Assembly (NCBI GenBank): GCA_030765045.1
Contig: CM060969.1
Span: 55,479,716 to 55,543,715 of the forward strand
DNA: 64,000 bases
Direction: 5' to 3'
Source: Tenodera sinensis
Taxonomy: Eukaryota > Arthropoda > Insecta > Mantodea > Mantidae
The translations under genes and the position numbers were made by a program. Positions 33,981 through 44,296 of the stretch are shown here, piece by piece. Each line of letters begins with the position of its first letter. Position 1 is the first letter of the stretch. The notes under the pieces are model-generated. The model ran no database searches, was not told the origin of the DNA, and was given only the letters and a program-made list of their open reading frames with translations.

Positions 33981-35639
33981 TTGAATTTATGTACTAATCA
34001 ACAGCAGTATCGACCTTAAGATGCAACTGTACGTCATACTGGCTGTTCCAAAAGATAAACCGCGAAAATGAACTAAGATAATAAAGGCAGCATATAAATG
34101 GAACAATTAAAAACTAAATGAAATGTAATAAAAGGTATAATAAAATTCTGGACAAGTTATTAAACTCGGCGATCCTTAGGCGACCGAGAAAATCTGTGGA
34201 AAGGTCAGATTAGGTCAGTTGAGGCTAGTCGACTACGCAGGTTTGAAGCCGACATCTCTCGATTGCGAGTCGCACACGTTACTGCGGCGCCAGGAGCGTA
34301 TAGAAACCTTGAACCTAAAACATTTCCCAAATGAAAAAAAAAGCGCTCTGGTTACAACTCTACATGAAAGCACCAGTACTAAAACGAGAGTAAAAAGGAC
34401 AAGGAAGGCAGAGAGTAATGACATCATGAAGGCGGAGCGCATAAAGTGGTGGACGTAACACAGCAAACGGAATTACATTGAACCTCCATCAGAATACCCT
34501 ACCTGCATCCCCTGTCCGTTATTCCATGGACCGACCACACAACATCGATCTCTTTTCAGGGCACACGTCACTCCCACGCACACAGGTGCCGAGGAGAGAA
34601 CATCCCCAATTTCACCGCCACTCCATTTCGGCCTAAGACCTTCCAATTAGAAGGCTCTTCCACCTTTCAAGTGCTGACAGAGTAGTAAAAAAGTATTAGA
34701 GCTGGAAAAAGCTCTTTCACTTCATTTGTTTCTATAGATACCGTCGAGACAGTATTAACTTCATAAAGGATCACACAACCCACAAGCAGATGCCGCAACA
34801 AAGCACTCCCTTCAGCTTCGTTTTCTCTTTTATTACATTAACTGCAGCTTTACAGTGTGTTAGTATAAGAACATTCAGTAAATGGGTTAAAAGTAGGCTT
34901 CGAACCTCTGTGCAGGTATCGCGAAATGAGGCGATCGCAGTTAGCTGTCACACAGGCAGATCGTGACGTCATTGCGCGAGTACAGTGACAGCTCAAAGCA
35001 CACTACCTACAGTGCATAGTGTCTCTCGAATGTGTTCACTAGTTCCACATATAGTAAAATGCCTGCAGAACAAAAATCGAAATATTTACGTATTGCTTAA
35101 CTTGCACAAAAATCAAGGACTGAATATTTTATTGTAATTGAATGTAAGTTATGCAACTTAATTGGATTGTAGTTTCAATGCTTTAGGTCTTCAAACTGAG
35201 AAGAGAATGCATCGTACAATTACTTCAAAAGTTCGTTGTATTTTTCAGGAGAATAACGTTTATCGTGAACACGGAACGTAAGCAAGGGAAATGGTATAAA
35301 TCTGCCACTACCAGTCATACAAATCAAGTACTTAACTTGATCGTCTTCATCTCGAAAATAAAAATACTCCTCCTCCCATTGAATTGTACGAACTACTATA
35401 CATACTCCGCGCCATCCACCTCTGATTAGCAGGTCTAGCTCTCCTTGCCTTGGTCAGTGGTGTGGGGAAAATAACATGTATAGGGGAAGCGAGCGTGTGC
35501 TCGCTTGTGGAGCACCCCTGCTCTATACAGGGGCCAACCTTGTCGCCTGGCCGCTGCGTCCGCCACCTGGAGCAGAGGAATTCAGGAGTGGCGAAGGTCA
35601 CCGCGAACATAAGGAGACTACCCGTTTAGAGACGCTAAC
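33981..35639. other. Unassigned intergenic DNA
   Basis: About 1.65 kb with small overlapping ORFs on both strands (for example 34,219-34,458 and 35,347-35,610) that show no motif. A GC-rich stretch at 35,470-35,640 contains the inverted pair GCGAGCGTGTGCTCGC. No gene is supported. Confidence 0.35.
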
Positions 35640-36310
35640 TCTCCATAAGGATAGCTCAGCAATGTCCAACGTTTGCGTAAAAGGGGAGGTTACATTTACC
35701 TCCTTCCACTTTATGCGACTGTGCCACACTTTACATTCAATTGTGTTACAGTGATGGTTTGTTTTTATGTACCTTGTGTTTGATTTACGAAAGCACTTTC
35801 AAATGTTATGTGATAAACATGTGAACCAATGACTTCTTTGGTTCTGCTTGCCTTTAAGAAAACTATCAATGTTTGGCGTATACACCTTAGAAGGCGCACC
35901 AAGTGATCCTCGCGTAAGTTATTGCGATACAGGCTTAATGTAGTTCAATTTGGAGAATTTTCTTGTAGGTGCACGTGGAATGTGAGGATACAGTAGGTTT
36001 TAAGTGATAGTGAAATGCTTTAAGAGCCAGCTGCTATGCAATGCCTTGGAAACTACGCTCTGTTTCAAGGCCAAGATACAAAGAAAAGAACGTATAACAT
36101 TCTTACTTGAGATAAGTATAACTATTGGCAAATTAAAAAATCAAAGAATATCTTGGAAATGGTTCACTCAGAACAAAAAAAGAATTTTACATACATTTTG
36201 TGTTTGAACAAGAGTCACATTTTTTATTTAGTAAGCCGTTATGTGTCTCTTATTGTTTATATTTGCGCAAAAATCATCCAGAATGAAGAGATCATCTGAG
36301 AACATTCCCA
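35640..36310 (-). repeat. Composite repeat C-A, copy 3
   Basis: Module C (35,640-35,960) matches 4,505-4,050 reversed and 1-250. Family A follows from 35,960 in inverse orientation (TTTTCTTGTAGGTGCACGTG, GATACAGTAGGTTTTAAG, TGGAAATGGTTCACTCAGAA) to about 36,310, where it is truncated. The junction is the same as in the other two composites. Confidence 0.75.
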
Positions 36311-36835
36311 AAAAATTCAAGTTATGACTTAGAAACTGCAATGAAATCGCCTGTTTATGTTCGCCACGGGATACTGACCGTCTGCTTGAGAGCTGATTCA
36401 CCCTCCGACTGATGGAGGACGGGGAATAGCACTAATTACGCAAGCGTATCCAAAGAAGCAAGGTTGGACATTGCTGGAATAGCTATTCTGTTGGCACCGT
36501 AAGGCTGAGTGCACCTCGGATTACAATGAGATTTAACTTGTCAGGCCCAAAACAATAAAGACAAAAGCAATAGTCAACATTTTAAGATTTTGATTGCTTT
36601 GTGACGGCTTTGAAATTTACTTCTTTTTGCATGCACGAGAGAAACAACAAAAAAGAAAGCGAATAATAGCTTAATGCTTGAGAAAATTGTAATTGCTTGA
36701 AAAGTGTAATTACCTGAACAGCATTATTCTTGGAGAGGCATAATTGCTGGAAAAGCGTAACTATTTGAAAGGTAGGTATGCTTGTTCGAAGAGTGCGACT
36801 GTTTGAAGAGTGCGACATATTGCAATGTTACAATT
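36311..36835. other. Mixed stretch with SINE-body scrap and short GAA repeats
   Basis: 36,485-36,515 in reverse (GGTGCACTCAGCCTTA.GGTGCC) matches the body of the 37.8 kb SINE (GGGTGCACTCAGCCTTGTG). 36,675-36,820 contains loose repeats of TTGAA(A/G)AGTG-type words. No gene. Confidence 0.4.
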
Positions 36836-37008
36836 TTGCAACATGCAGCTGAGTTTATTGATAGTCTCTGTTCCATATATCTGTTGGACACACAAATAGC
36901 CTGTCACTACTCCTGATGAAGAAAGGGGTGGTATAGCAAATTGCCTGTGTCCGACAGACGATAACATATGCAACAGAGACTATCAATAAACTCAGCTGCA
37001 TGTTGCAA
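36836..37008. mobile_element. Hairpin MITE, family H1, copy 2
   Basis: The outer 37 bases of each arm are exact inverses (starting TTGCAACATGCAGCTGAG and continuing through TTTATTGATAGTCTCTGTT). The inner parts match less well (CTGTTGGACACA / TGTGTCCGACAG). The loop is about 40 bp. It is homologous to 26.68-26.80 kb. No ORF beyond read-through of the arms. This is a typical foldback, non-autonomous DNA element. Confidence 0.8.
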
Positions 37009-37400
37009 TATCGATTTGTTTAAACCGCGCTGCAATACCAGTAAGAAATATTCCTCTATCCTGATCCGTTCAATCATTTTTCCAAGGCTGTGCGTAGTAG
37101 GCAAAGTAAAAATTGGTACTTGTGATTAGCATCTTAAGCATAGCCATTATTATAATCAAATTTAGTGCAGTGGGATACTTAGCTTAGGTACCATGGATTT
37201 GTTGAAGTTGTCTATTCAGGATGTTCCCGAATTCCATCTGCATTGTTCGAATATCCAAGGCACATAACATGAGGTATAACAGCGTTCTAATCCACTGCCA
37301 TGGCATTACCTGCTATTGAGCTTAAGAAGGTCAAAACAATTAATATTACTACTAAGGTACATTGTTAATAATCACTAATATTGAGATTCTGGCTTTCACG
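37009..37400. other. Unassigned spacer
   Basis: The sequence just after the hairpin (GTTTAAACCGCGCTGCAATA) mirrors GCAGCGCGGTTCACACAAG beside the 26.5 kb hairpin, so the H1 element may extend here. The rest is unassigned. Confidence 0.35.
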
Positions 37401-37413
37401 GCCGGTGTCCATA

Positions 37414-37657
37414 CTAGAAACATATTCCGGGCTTATGGGCCGTGGTCTACTGGGCTGCTTCTTCCCAGACGTTTCGATTGCGACTTCGGCAGACATCATC
37501 AGCGGCGGCGAGGTCGGATGTTCTACTGGAGATTTCAACAGCAACTTCGACCTCGCCGCTACTGATGATGTCTGCCGTAGTCGCAGACGAAACGTCTGGG
37601 AAAAAGAAGAAGTCCAGTAGACCACGACCCATAAGCCCGGAATATATTGTTTCTAGT
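37414..37657. mobile_element. GC-rich hairpin element, family H2
   Basis: A ~244-bp near-palindrome. The left arm starts ACTAGAAACATATTCCGG and the right arm ends CCGGAATATATTGTTTCTAGT. Inner arms contain CCAGACGTTTCG / CGAAACGTCTGG and GCAGACATCATCAG / CTGATGATGTCTGC. The small loop is centred near 37,532. Several mirrored ORFs on both strands arise from the palindrome. It is much more GC-rich than its surroundings, suggesting a recent insertion. The flank TCTGGCTTTCACGGCC on the left may also belong to it. Confidence 0.8.
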
Positions 37658-37814
37658 AATCACTAATATTATTTTAAGATTGCATAATATTTGTAGTATA
37701 ATAGTAATAGTAATAACGGTAGTAATAAAGTAACAACAATAGTAACAGTAGTAATGTCTCGTGCATTGTGAATCAGAAATCTCAATGTGTAGTTGCTTTA
37801 ACCCATTTATCGAC

Positions 37815-38090
37815 CGCCTCCTTAGCGCAGTGGTAGCGCGCCCACCTGTGTCACGCAGGAGACCCGGTTCGATTCCCTGGACCGACGTGGGAATACTTCC
37901 CGACTGGAAGATCTGTTCCAGGGTGCACTCAGCCTTGTGATGCCAATGGTGACTCCATATTCAGGAACCGCAATGGAGACATATCTACATCCTATCAAAT
38001 CCTTGTTGCACCTGACAAGGATAAAGGATCACTGATGGAGTCTGGGCATCTATCTGGTTAGCGTAATATGCCAGTTTAAAGAGGGCATCA
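37815..38090 (+). repeat. tRNA-derived SINE
   Basis: The head at 37,815-37,888 has box A TTAGCGCAGTGGTAGCGCG and box B CCGGTTCGATTCCC, and an anticodon region TGTCACGCAGG close to tRNA-Asp but with an extra base. A ~200-bp body follows (GTGCACTCAGCCTTGTGATG), part of which recurs reversed at 36.5 kb. The 3' limit is uncertain. Confidence 0.65.
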
Positions 38091-39430
38091 ATGCTTGATG
38101 CAGACAAGAAATGGACCCACCCCAGCGGCAAGGTTCAAAACAGGAAAACCTATCTATACATTTGCAACTGTGTTTTGTGTACGGGTGCTTCTATCGAAGA
38201 AATTTCGAGTTCGAATACTGCTCCCGTCTGCAGGTTCTATCAATGCCTTCCTAAGCGTCCAATCTCTCTGCCTTGTTTTAACCTTCTTTCGCGTAACCTG
38301 TAATTTTGGAAGAAATGGGGTTTACAGCCTTGTTCTGGGCAGGTATTCAATTACTCACGCAATGTCCTATTTACATTAAAAGCCTCAATTATTTCATGCT
38401 ATGATTTACCCAACAAGTAAATTATTGCATACACGCAACCTTTTCATACGAGTATTGTGGATTACGTCTTTCGTTTTAAACCTTTAAAATTACTTACATT
38501 ATTCCCAAAGAAATAATGAGAACTTTATACATTACATTAATAATTTAGGCAGTTATGAAATCTTAATGCTGCTGGTTTGCGAAAGAGATTGACTAAATTT
38601 TAAAGATTTCATGGTTTCGTTACTCGAGCAACAACTAACGAGATATCCTCGCATACCGTAAGGCGAGTGATGATGCCATCTCTCATTTGCCAAACGCTCA
38701 AAACTTAGTGGGAAAGAATTACTGAGCTGTTATTCAAGGAATGTTCATAGAAGGAAAAGTAGAACAAGTCCTTTTTGGACAGATTTCAGGATCTTTAGCT
38801 ACGGCTACAAGACGTTCGTTATACCGGGTGGAAGGGAAGTCATTACTTAAACCAGTGGTAGATCTCGGTATTTGGAACACATTTTGTATCTTACGTTTTT
38901 GTCTCCGACCATTTCCTACGGAGATATTTAACTTTTGTTAAAAACAAGCTAGCAACACCGCAGATTGTGTCTGTGGCACTTTCCCTAACTCAGTACATAA
39001 ACAAACAGCGTAACGGTACGTCTTGAAAACAAACTCATAACCTGCCTTGTCATTCCGTGACTGTGTTCCGTGATTACTGTGCGAGCGTAGGCCAATCAGA
39101 AGCGTTAGCTCCTAAAACATTAGCACGAAAGCGAAAGTGCCCGACCTGTTTACATGCACAAGCTAGGTCAATTCACTGGTCAACCTCAACGCAACGTTGT
39201 CAACATACTTCACGTTTGAGAGAGCTGCTTGTAACACTTCATGTCTTTTAAGTGATTAATTATTTCGAAACCCTGTGTGATGTCTTATAATTACTACCGA
39301 AGCTATGTCAGAACTAAGTTACTCTATGCATCTTACAAGTAACTGTTACCTTCGTACATTCTTATAGAATTATGCATCCAATTTGGAACAAAAACCATTT
39401 ATTTTTACACGCTTTATATTAGCTTCACCT
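38091..39430. other. Unassigned intergenic DNA
   Basis: Several 60-94-codon ORFs without motif. GAGTTCGAATACTGC at 38,206 is box-B-like but isolated. No gene supported. Confidence 0.35.
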
Positions 39431-39438
39431 GCGTGTGC

Positions 39439-39514
<76 letters not shown>
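39431..39514. repeat. (GT)n microsatellite
   Basis: Begins with GCGTGTGCGT variants, then about 36 pure GT units. It abuts the tandem array that follows. Confidence 0.95.
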
Positions 39515-39516
<2 letters not shown>

Positions 39517-39519
39517 CGT

Positions 39520-40470
39520 AATCAGATTGACTTGAAATTTTGCACTCATGTCAAGTACCGATGACAATACAATAATATAACTTTATCCTATGGTCCTTAA
39601 TAGGGTCATTAGAAAAAAACAAAATTAATTAGCCAAATTTATCAATGTAATGGAATCTTTCGTCGTAGTTTTCACCAACTTACATTCGTCTGATTGACTT
39701 GAAATTTTGCACACATGTCAAGCATCTATGATAATAGAATAATATTATAAACTTGTCCTAAGATCCTAACCAGGATCATCAAGATAAAATGGGACTTAGC
39801 TAAATTTATCAAGGTAACGTAATTTGCAGCTACTTGAGTCGTCTGATTAACTTGAATATTTGGACACATGTCAAGGACGGATTGCAATGTAACGATATCA
39901 CGACTTAGTCCCGAATTCCTGTCCAGGATCATCAGGATGAAAAAGTGGCTAGGCTAAATTTAACAATGTAATGTAATTTTCAGCTACTTGACCCGTCTGA
40001 TCAACTTGAAAATTTGCAGACATGTCAAGGACCGATGACAGTGTAACAATATCATGACTTTGTCCTAATGTCCTGACCAGGATCGTGAGGATAAAGAATG
40101 ACTAAGCTAAATTTATAAATGCAAAGGAATCTGTCGACGTAATTTTCACCATCTTAGAATCGTCTGATTGACTTGAAAATTTGCACACGTGTCGAGGACC
40201 AATGGCAATACAAAAACAATAGCATGACTTTGTCCTGATGTCCTGACCAGGATCATCAGAATAAAAATATTACTTAGATACATTTATCAATATAGCAGAG
40301 TCTTTCAATGTGATTTTCACCAACTTAGAGTTGTCCGATTGACTTGCAAATTTGCACACGTAATAAGGGCCGATGAGAATACAATATTATCAGAACTTTG
40401 TGCCAATGTCCTGACCAGGATCGTTAGGATAAAGAAATATTAAGCTAAAGTTATAGAAAATAATACAATT
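39520..40470. repeat. Tandem repeat, six diverged ~155-170-bp units
   Basis: The word GATTGACTTGAAATTTTGCAC recurs in varying form near 39,527, 39,691, 39,843, 40,000, 40,166 and 40,339. Each is followed by CATGTCAAGGACCGATGAC-like, GTCCTGACCAGGATCATCAG-like and GCTAAATTTATCAATGTAATG-like blocks. Units differ by many substitutions, so the array is old. The 68-codon ORF inside is not preserved between units. Confidence 0.85.
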
Positions 40471-40544
40471 ATGACATCTTAGATGTCACTAAGGCACATT
40501 TCTACATGCACCCTGATAATTGCTTTAATTAAATAAATATATAT

Positions 40545-40830
40545 TTATATATTGGATGACGTAGATTCCCAGAGATAGGATCTGAAAGGAATATGAGACC
40601 CAGGGGAAATATCGCGGACCGAAGTTCACACACGGCCAAGACACCCACAATAGCTGATAGTTCAGAAATCGACACAAGTTAAACTGGACAAAGGAATTAA
40701 ATCGCTTGAAAATATTGAACGACAGAGATGACGCAGGTAGGAGCTGAGAGGGACACGAGATTTGGGGGAAGGATTGCGGATCGATGTTTACCCTGGGCTA
40801 GGAAGTCAACAACATCTGATACTGTAGTTA
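40545..40830. repeat. Imperfect ~170-bp direct duplication
   Basis: GATGACGTAGATTCCC...GGACCGAAGTTCACAC...AATAGCTGATAG (from 40,556) is repeated as GATGACGCAGGTAGGA...GGATCGATGTTTACCC...AACATCTGATAC (from about 40,727). No coding sense seen. Confidence 0.6.
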
Positions 40831-40982
40831 AAACAGTAATTGTAATCTAATACTCTTCCAAAAAATGCTATTTGAAAATTAAAAAAAAGAGTTGGAAGAA
40901 ATTTCGAATTCAGACATTTTAAATCGTTTTCAAATTAAAAATGTCGAAAAAATTGGAAGAGAAAAATGAGACTAAAAAATTA

Positions 40983-41395
40983 AATGTAAATTATAGTTTT
41001 AAATAAATTGCAGTTAAAAAAACAACTAAAACGCGCTTTTATAACAAACCGAGCTAAAAAGTAGAAAATAAATTAATTTAAAAAACTAAATAGACACGGG
41101 GTGTCGGATATCCAATGCTATAAATAGTTGCTATTTATGGTAGTTATTTATAAAAGTAAAGTTATGATAAAAGTAACGCGAAAAGCACCTCACGCTTTTT
41201 TACAAGAAAATTTATTATTTTGTTAATATAAACTAGTGTTTATTTTAAACTTGTTACAACATTTTGAAATATAATGAACTAGTTTACTTTATGTCGATAT
41301 AGAACAAACTCTTCATATTTAAAATTATTTTCTGCTTTTTAGTTCGGTTTGTTATAAAAGCATGTATTTTTTTTTAAACTATAATTTATTTCGAA
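40983..41395. mobile_element. Foldback element with long AT-rich inverted arms
   Basis: The left arm (about 40,983-41,093) and right arm (about 41,313-41,395) are inverse: TAAATTATAGTTT..., CTTTTATAACAAACCGA, GCTAAAAAGTAGAAAATAA against TTATTTTCTGCTTTTTAG, TCGGTTTGTTATAAAAG, AAACTATAATTTA. They enclose ~220 bp containing ACGGGGTGTCGGATATCC. The left arm has small insertions relative to the right. No ORF. Confidence 0.75.
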
Positions 41396-41861
41396 ATTGA
41401 CTGATCAAAGAAAAAATGTCATTCGACTTTTTGTCTCTAATGCTTCTATGAAGCACATATTAGAAGGGATTTAATGACTTCCCTTCCACCTGTATGTACT
41501 TCAGCGCAGAGGAAGGCACGGATTCCTCTAGAGAAAAACCGTGTGACTGTGTGTATAGCCACTCGTACACCGCCTGGTGAACCTCATCGTCAGAACAAAA
41601 TTGCTCCCCCCCCCCCCCTCCCCCTCCATCGTCTCTTCGATTCTCCAACATTGTGATAATCACTGAGGACGGTTTGAAGAGTATGGCGCATGTGGAAGTT
41701 TTGGAGTGAGCTGCCGTCACACTTACAACGTGTCAAACATCGTGAATGGATAGGCTGAGTCATGACTACACCTTAGTCATGGTGATAGTATTTAACTTAA
41801 ACATCTTCCAAGAGTACGACACTTGTTTCTTGCTTCCAAGAAAATTCCTCTCAGATAGAAG
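41396..41861. other. Unassigned spacer
   Basis: Contains a C10-rich tract at 41,610-41,625 and the short inverted repeat CATGACTACACCTTAGTCATG at about 41,761-41,780. No gene supported. Confidence 0.4.
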
Positions 41862-42150
41862 AAAGATAGAGACAGCCGAAATTATATTCTTACGTTCAGT
41901 AGCAGGCTACACACTTTTAGATAAAACGTAGCACGGAAATTAGAACAGAGTTGCAAACATACAATATAAAAGACAGAATAAACCAAACAAGAACAAACTG
42001 GCTAGAACATATAGAAGGACTGCCACATCACAGATTGCCACAGATTTTATTTCAATATCAGCCAAACTAAAAGAGTGGGACCTCCGCTGTCTAAAAAGAG
42101 TGGGACCTCCGCTGTCTGGATGGGTCTCTTGATGTGGAAACAAATCAAAA
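41862..42150 (+). pseudogene. Non-LTR reverse transcriptase C-terminal remnant
   Basis: The forward frame reads RKIETAEIIFLRSVAGYTLL then, after a frameshift at about 41,925, TEIRTELQTYNIKDRI and TRTNWLEHIEGLPHHRLP, the conserved end of LINE ORF2. A 26-bp piece (AAAAGAGTGGGACCTCCGC, repeated at 42,069 and 42,093) is tandemly duplicated where the GRPRKRW motif is expected. It is the closest relative here of the 12.0-12.7 kb fragment. Inactive. Confidence 0.75.
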
Positions 42151-42202
42151 GCCTAAATCCATCAAAGCAGAAGTACAAATAATTCTTTATCCCAAAATAC
42201 CG

Positions 42203-42625
42203 TGTCCACGTCTTATTACCTACACAAGGGAACGGATTTAGGCGCTTACCTGCGTTAATGACCAGTTCCCTGACAGGACGATAGCCCTACGGAAATAAAC
42301 GCTATTGTGTGCCGTTCTTGGATCCAGATCCTTCGTTTTCTGGCATTCAAGAATATTCCCTTTTAGACATTCTCTCTGTGTGAGGCAACTTATAAAATAC
42401 TGTTGAGTGCCGAGTCACAGTTGAACGTGTATGAAGGCTCAGTGGACAGTGACTGTAAATCGTGAGTTGTGATCTGACAGTTCAGTTGTGATGATTAAGT
42501 TGTGTTGCTCTGAGTTTATGCAATAGTGACTGAAGTGAAACGTTAACACCACGCTAACCGTTTACAAGACAAATAAAGTGTAATTAGCAGTAGTTGGTGT
42601 TCTCGTTGATTATAATACTCTTCAC
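42203..42625 (+). mobile_element. LTR-like block
   Basis: Has the order of an LTR: a possible start TGTCCACG, a TATA box in ACTTATAAAATACTG (42,389), AGTCACAGTTGAACG at initiator distance, a polyadenylation signal AAATAAAGTG (42,573), and a possible end CTTCACA. No target duplication or primer site was identified, so the limits and orientation rest on signal order alone. Confidence 0.4.
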
Positions 42626-43100
42626 ATGGCAAAGTCTTTCCATGTTTTGATTTTCCCAAAATGCCTAACAATTTCCCTAAAATACCATATATTTAAGATA
42701 TTTTAATGAGAAATGTAATTTATGTATATCTTGAACGTTCTGGGCATAGCCTCTGAAGTCCTCTTCATTCTGCATAGCTGCATAAATGATCAACCGCAGG
42801 AGATGCACAGAATCTTCCTATACAAGAAAGTGTAAAGAGTCTAAAAGTACACCATTTGCCTCAAATGCTTTTTGTGCAGTTAATCATTTTTGCGATCTTT
42901 CATTGTTCTCTTCTCAAACGTGAAGTCATTATATTTTCTGCTCACCATGGAAAGAGAACGCAATGTTAAAGCTATCGCAATGAGAGGAGCTCGTAAAAGA
43001 TTTCAGTATCGCTTAAACCTATTCTATCCTATCGTTCTCATTACAGGTACAAGTAAATATGCAATAAAAGCGGTATTACAAACGTTTATCTCGCCGTAAG
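42626..43100 (+). repeat. Family A repeat, left part missing
   Basis: A words in order: TTTTGATTTTCCCAAAATGC, AAAATACCATATATTTAAG, GGAAAGAGAACGCAATG, AAAGATTTCAGTATCGC, ending near CAAACGTTTATCTCGCC and lacking the terminal AGAGTAGAGAAAGT. Directly preceded by the LTR-like block. Confidence 0.65.
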
Positions 43101-43838
43101 CAGAAAGATGAAAGTTTTGGTAGCGGGTAGAGGAAGTTAAATGAATGTCTTATGGAAGTTTTCGTCTATTTTATGTGGCCCAAAAGGGATCCAATATTTA
43201 AACGAAGGTGGTCAAAGTGGCACTGTCGCAACTGTGCGAACATTGCTACTCCATTTCTCTATTCATTTAACACTATTTTACTATTACGAGTTTTTTAATG
43301 AAGCCTTAAGCTAGTTTCATTTTTACCTTTATTCCCTTTAATATGTTGCCGTGGGGCACTTTTCATTCGAGAGTGCCTTGATGCGTTAGTTACTCTTCCA
43401 GTACAGAATGGCTTCTCAACCGCATCAATTTGCACCACATTTCGAGCTAATCACTTTATGTCAGAGCTCATACGGGAAGTTAATTTCGTTTTGTATTCCG
43501 CTATCCCTTTGCTGTGCTGTAAGCTTCCAAAATGTTCTCGCAATATGAATCGTACTCTAAAGACATATGTTGGACTCATTCATGTTTCAAATTCTCATGA
43601 AATACGAAGTGCAAAGTGTTGTTTATATACAGTTATTCAAAAAAGGAATGGCCGTACTCTTGAAAAGCAAAATATACACTTCGGAGGATGAGTGAAAGCG
43701 CATGTTTAAACATATCACTAGGTCTCCCAACTTTAAACCCATATTCTGTTTTTTTGATGAATTTAATATACCAAATGCGTATTTTAAGTATTATTTAGCT
43801 AAGTTATATGCAAATATTCCCATTTCTTTTTATGTACT
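43101..43838. other. Unassigned intergenic DNA
   Basis: ORFs of 77 and 93 codons have no motif. Nothing else seen. Confidence 0.35.
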
Positions 43839-43905
43839 CCGTCGCACAAAGGATTGGGTGTTCAAGCCCCGCTTCGGGCATTGGTGTTTGTGTGTATTGC
43901 GTATA
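43839..43905 (+). repeat. tRNA-derived SINE scrap
   Basis: GGGTGTTCAAGCCCCGCTTC followed by GGGCATTGGTGTTTGTGTG resembles a box B plus the short body seen after tRNA-like heads in insect SINEs. Box A is not visible. Weak. Confidence 0.35.
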
Positions 43906-44206
43906 TGTGAAAAACAAAAGGTACGGAAAAATAACGCAGGGAAACGGGAGAAAAGAGAGTGCCAATATTCTTCCACTGATTAAAAAATAATAACATACGA
44001 TTATTCATTTCATAAACATTACGTAATTCCATGTAATAGCCATTTAAAAATATGCATGTCCTAGTTTGCATTCAGCTTATTACTTTCTCTACCGTTAAGT
44101 AGAAGGAAGTACTGTATTCCACCCAAAAATTAGATGTCGAGATTTCACCGGAAATATGTTTTGAGACCCCCTGAATCCAACAAAAGCATTTTCAGAACAA
44201 GGTCCG

Positions 44207-44207
44207 T

Positions 44208-44278
<71 letters not shown>

Positions 44279-44293
44279 GCGTGTGTGCGTGTG
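44207..44293. repeat. (GT)n microsatellite at the A internal site
   Basis: About 40 GT units with GCGT variants at the right end, immediately left of the hAT-like element. Confidence 0.95.
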
Positions 44294-44296
44294 GAC

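Noticed and set aside
37365..37666. Five overlapping ORFs of 61-86 codons on both strands
   Set aside because: They mirror one another because the DNA is a palindrome (H2 element).
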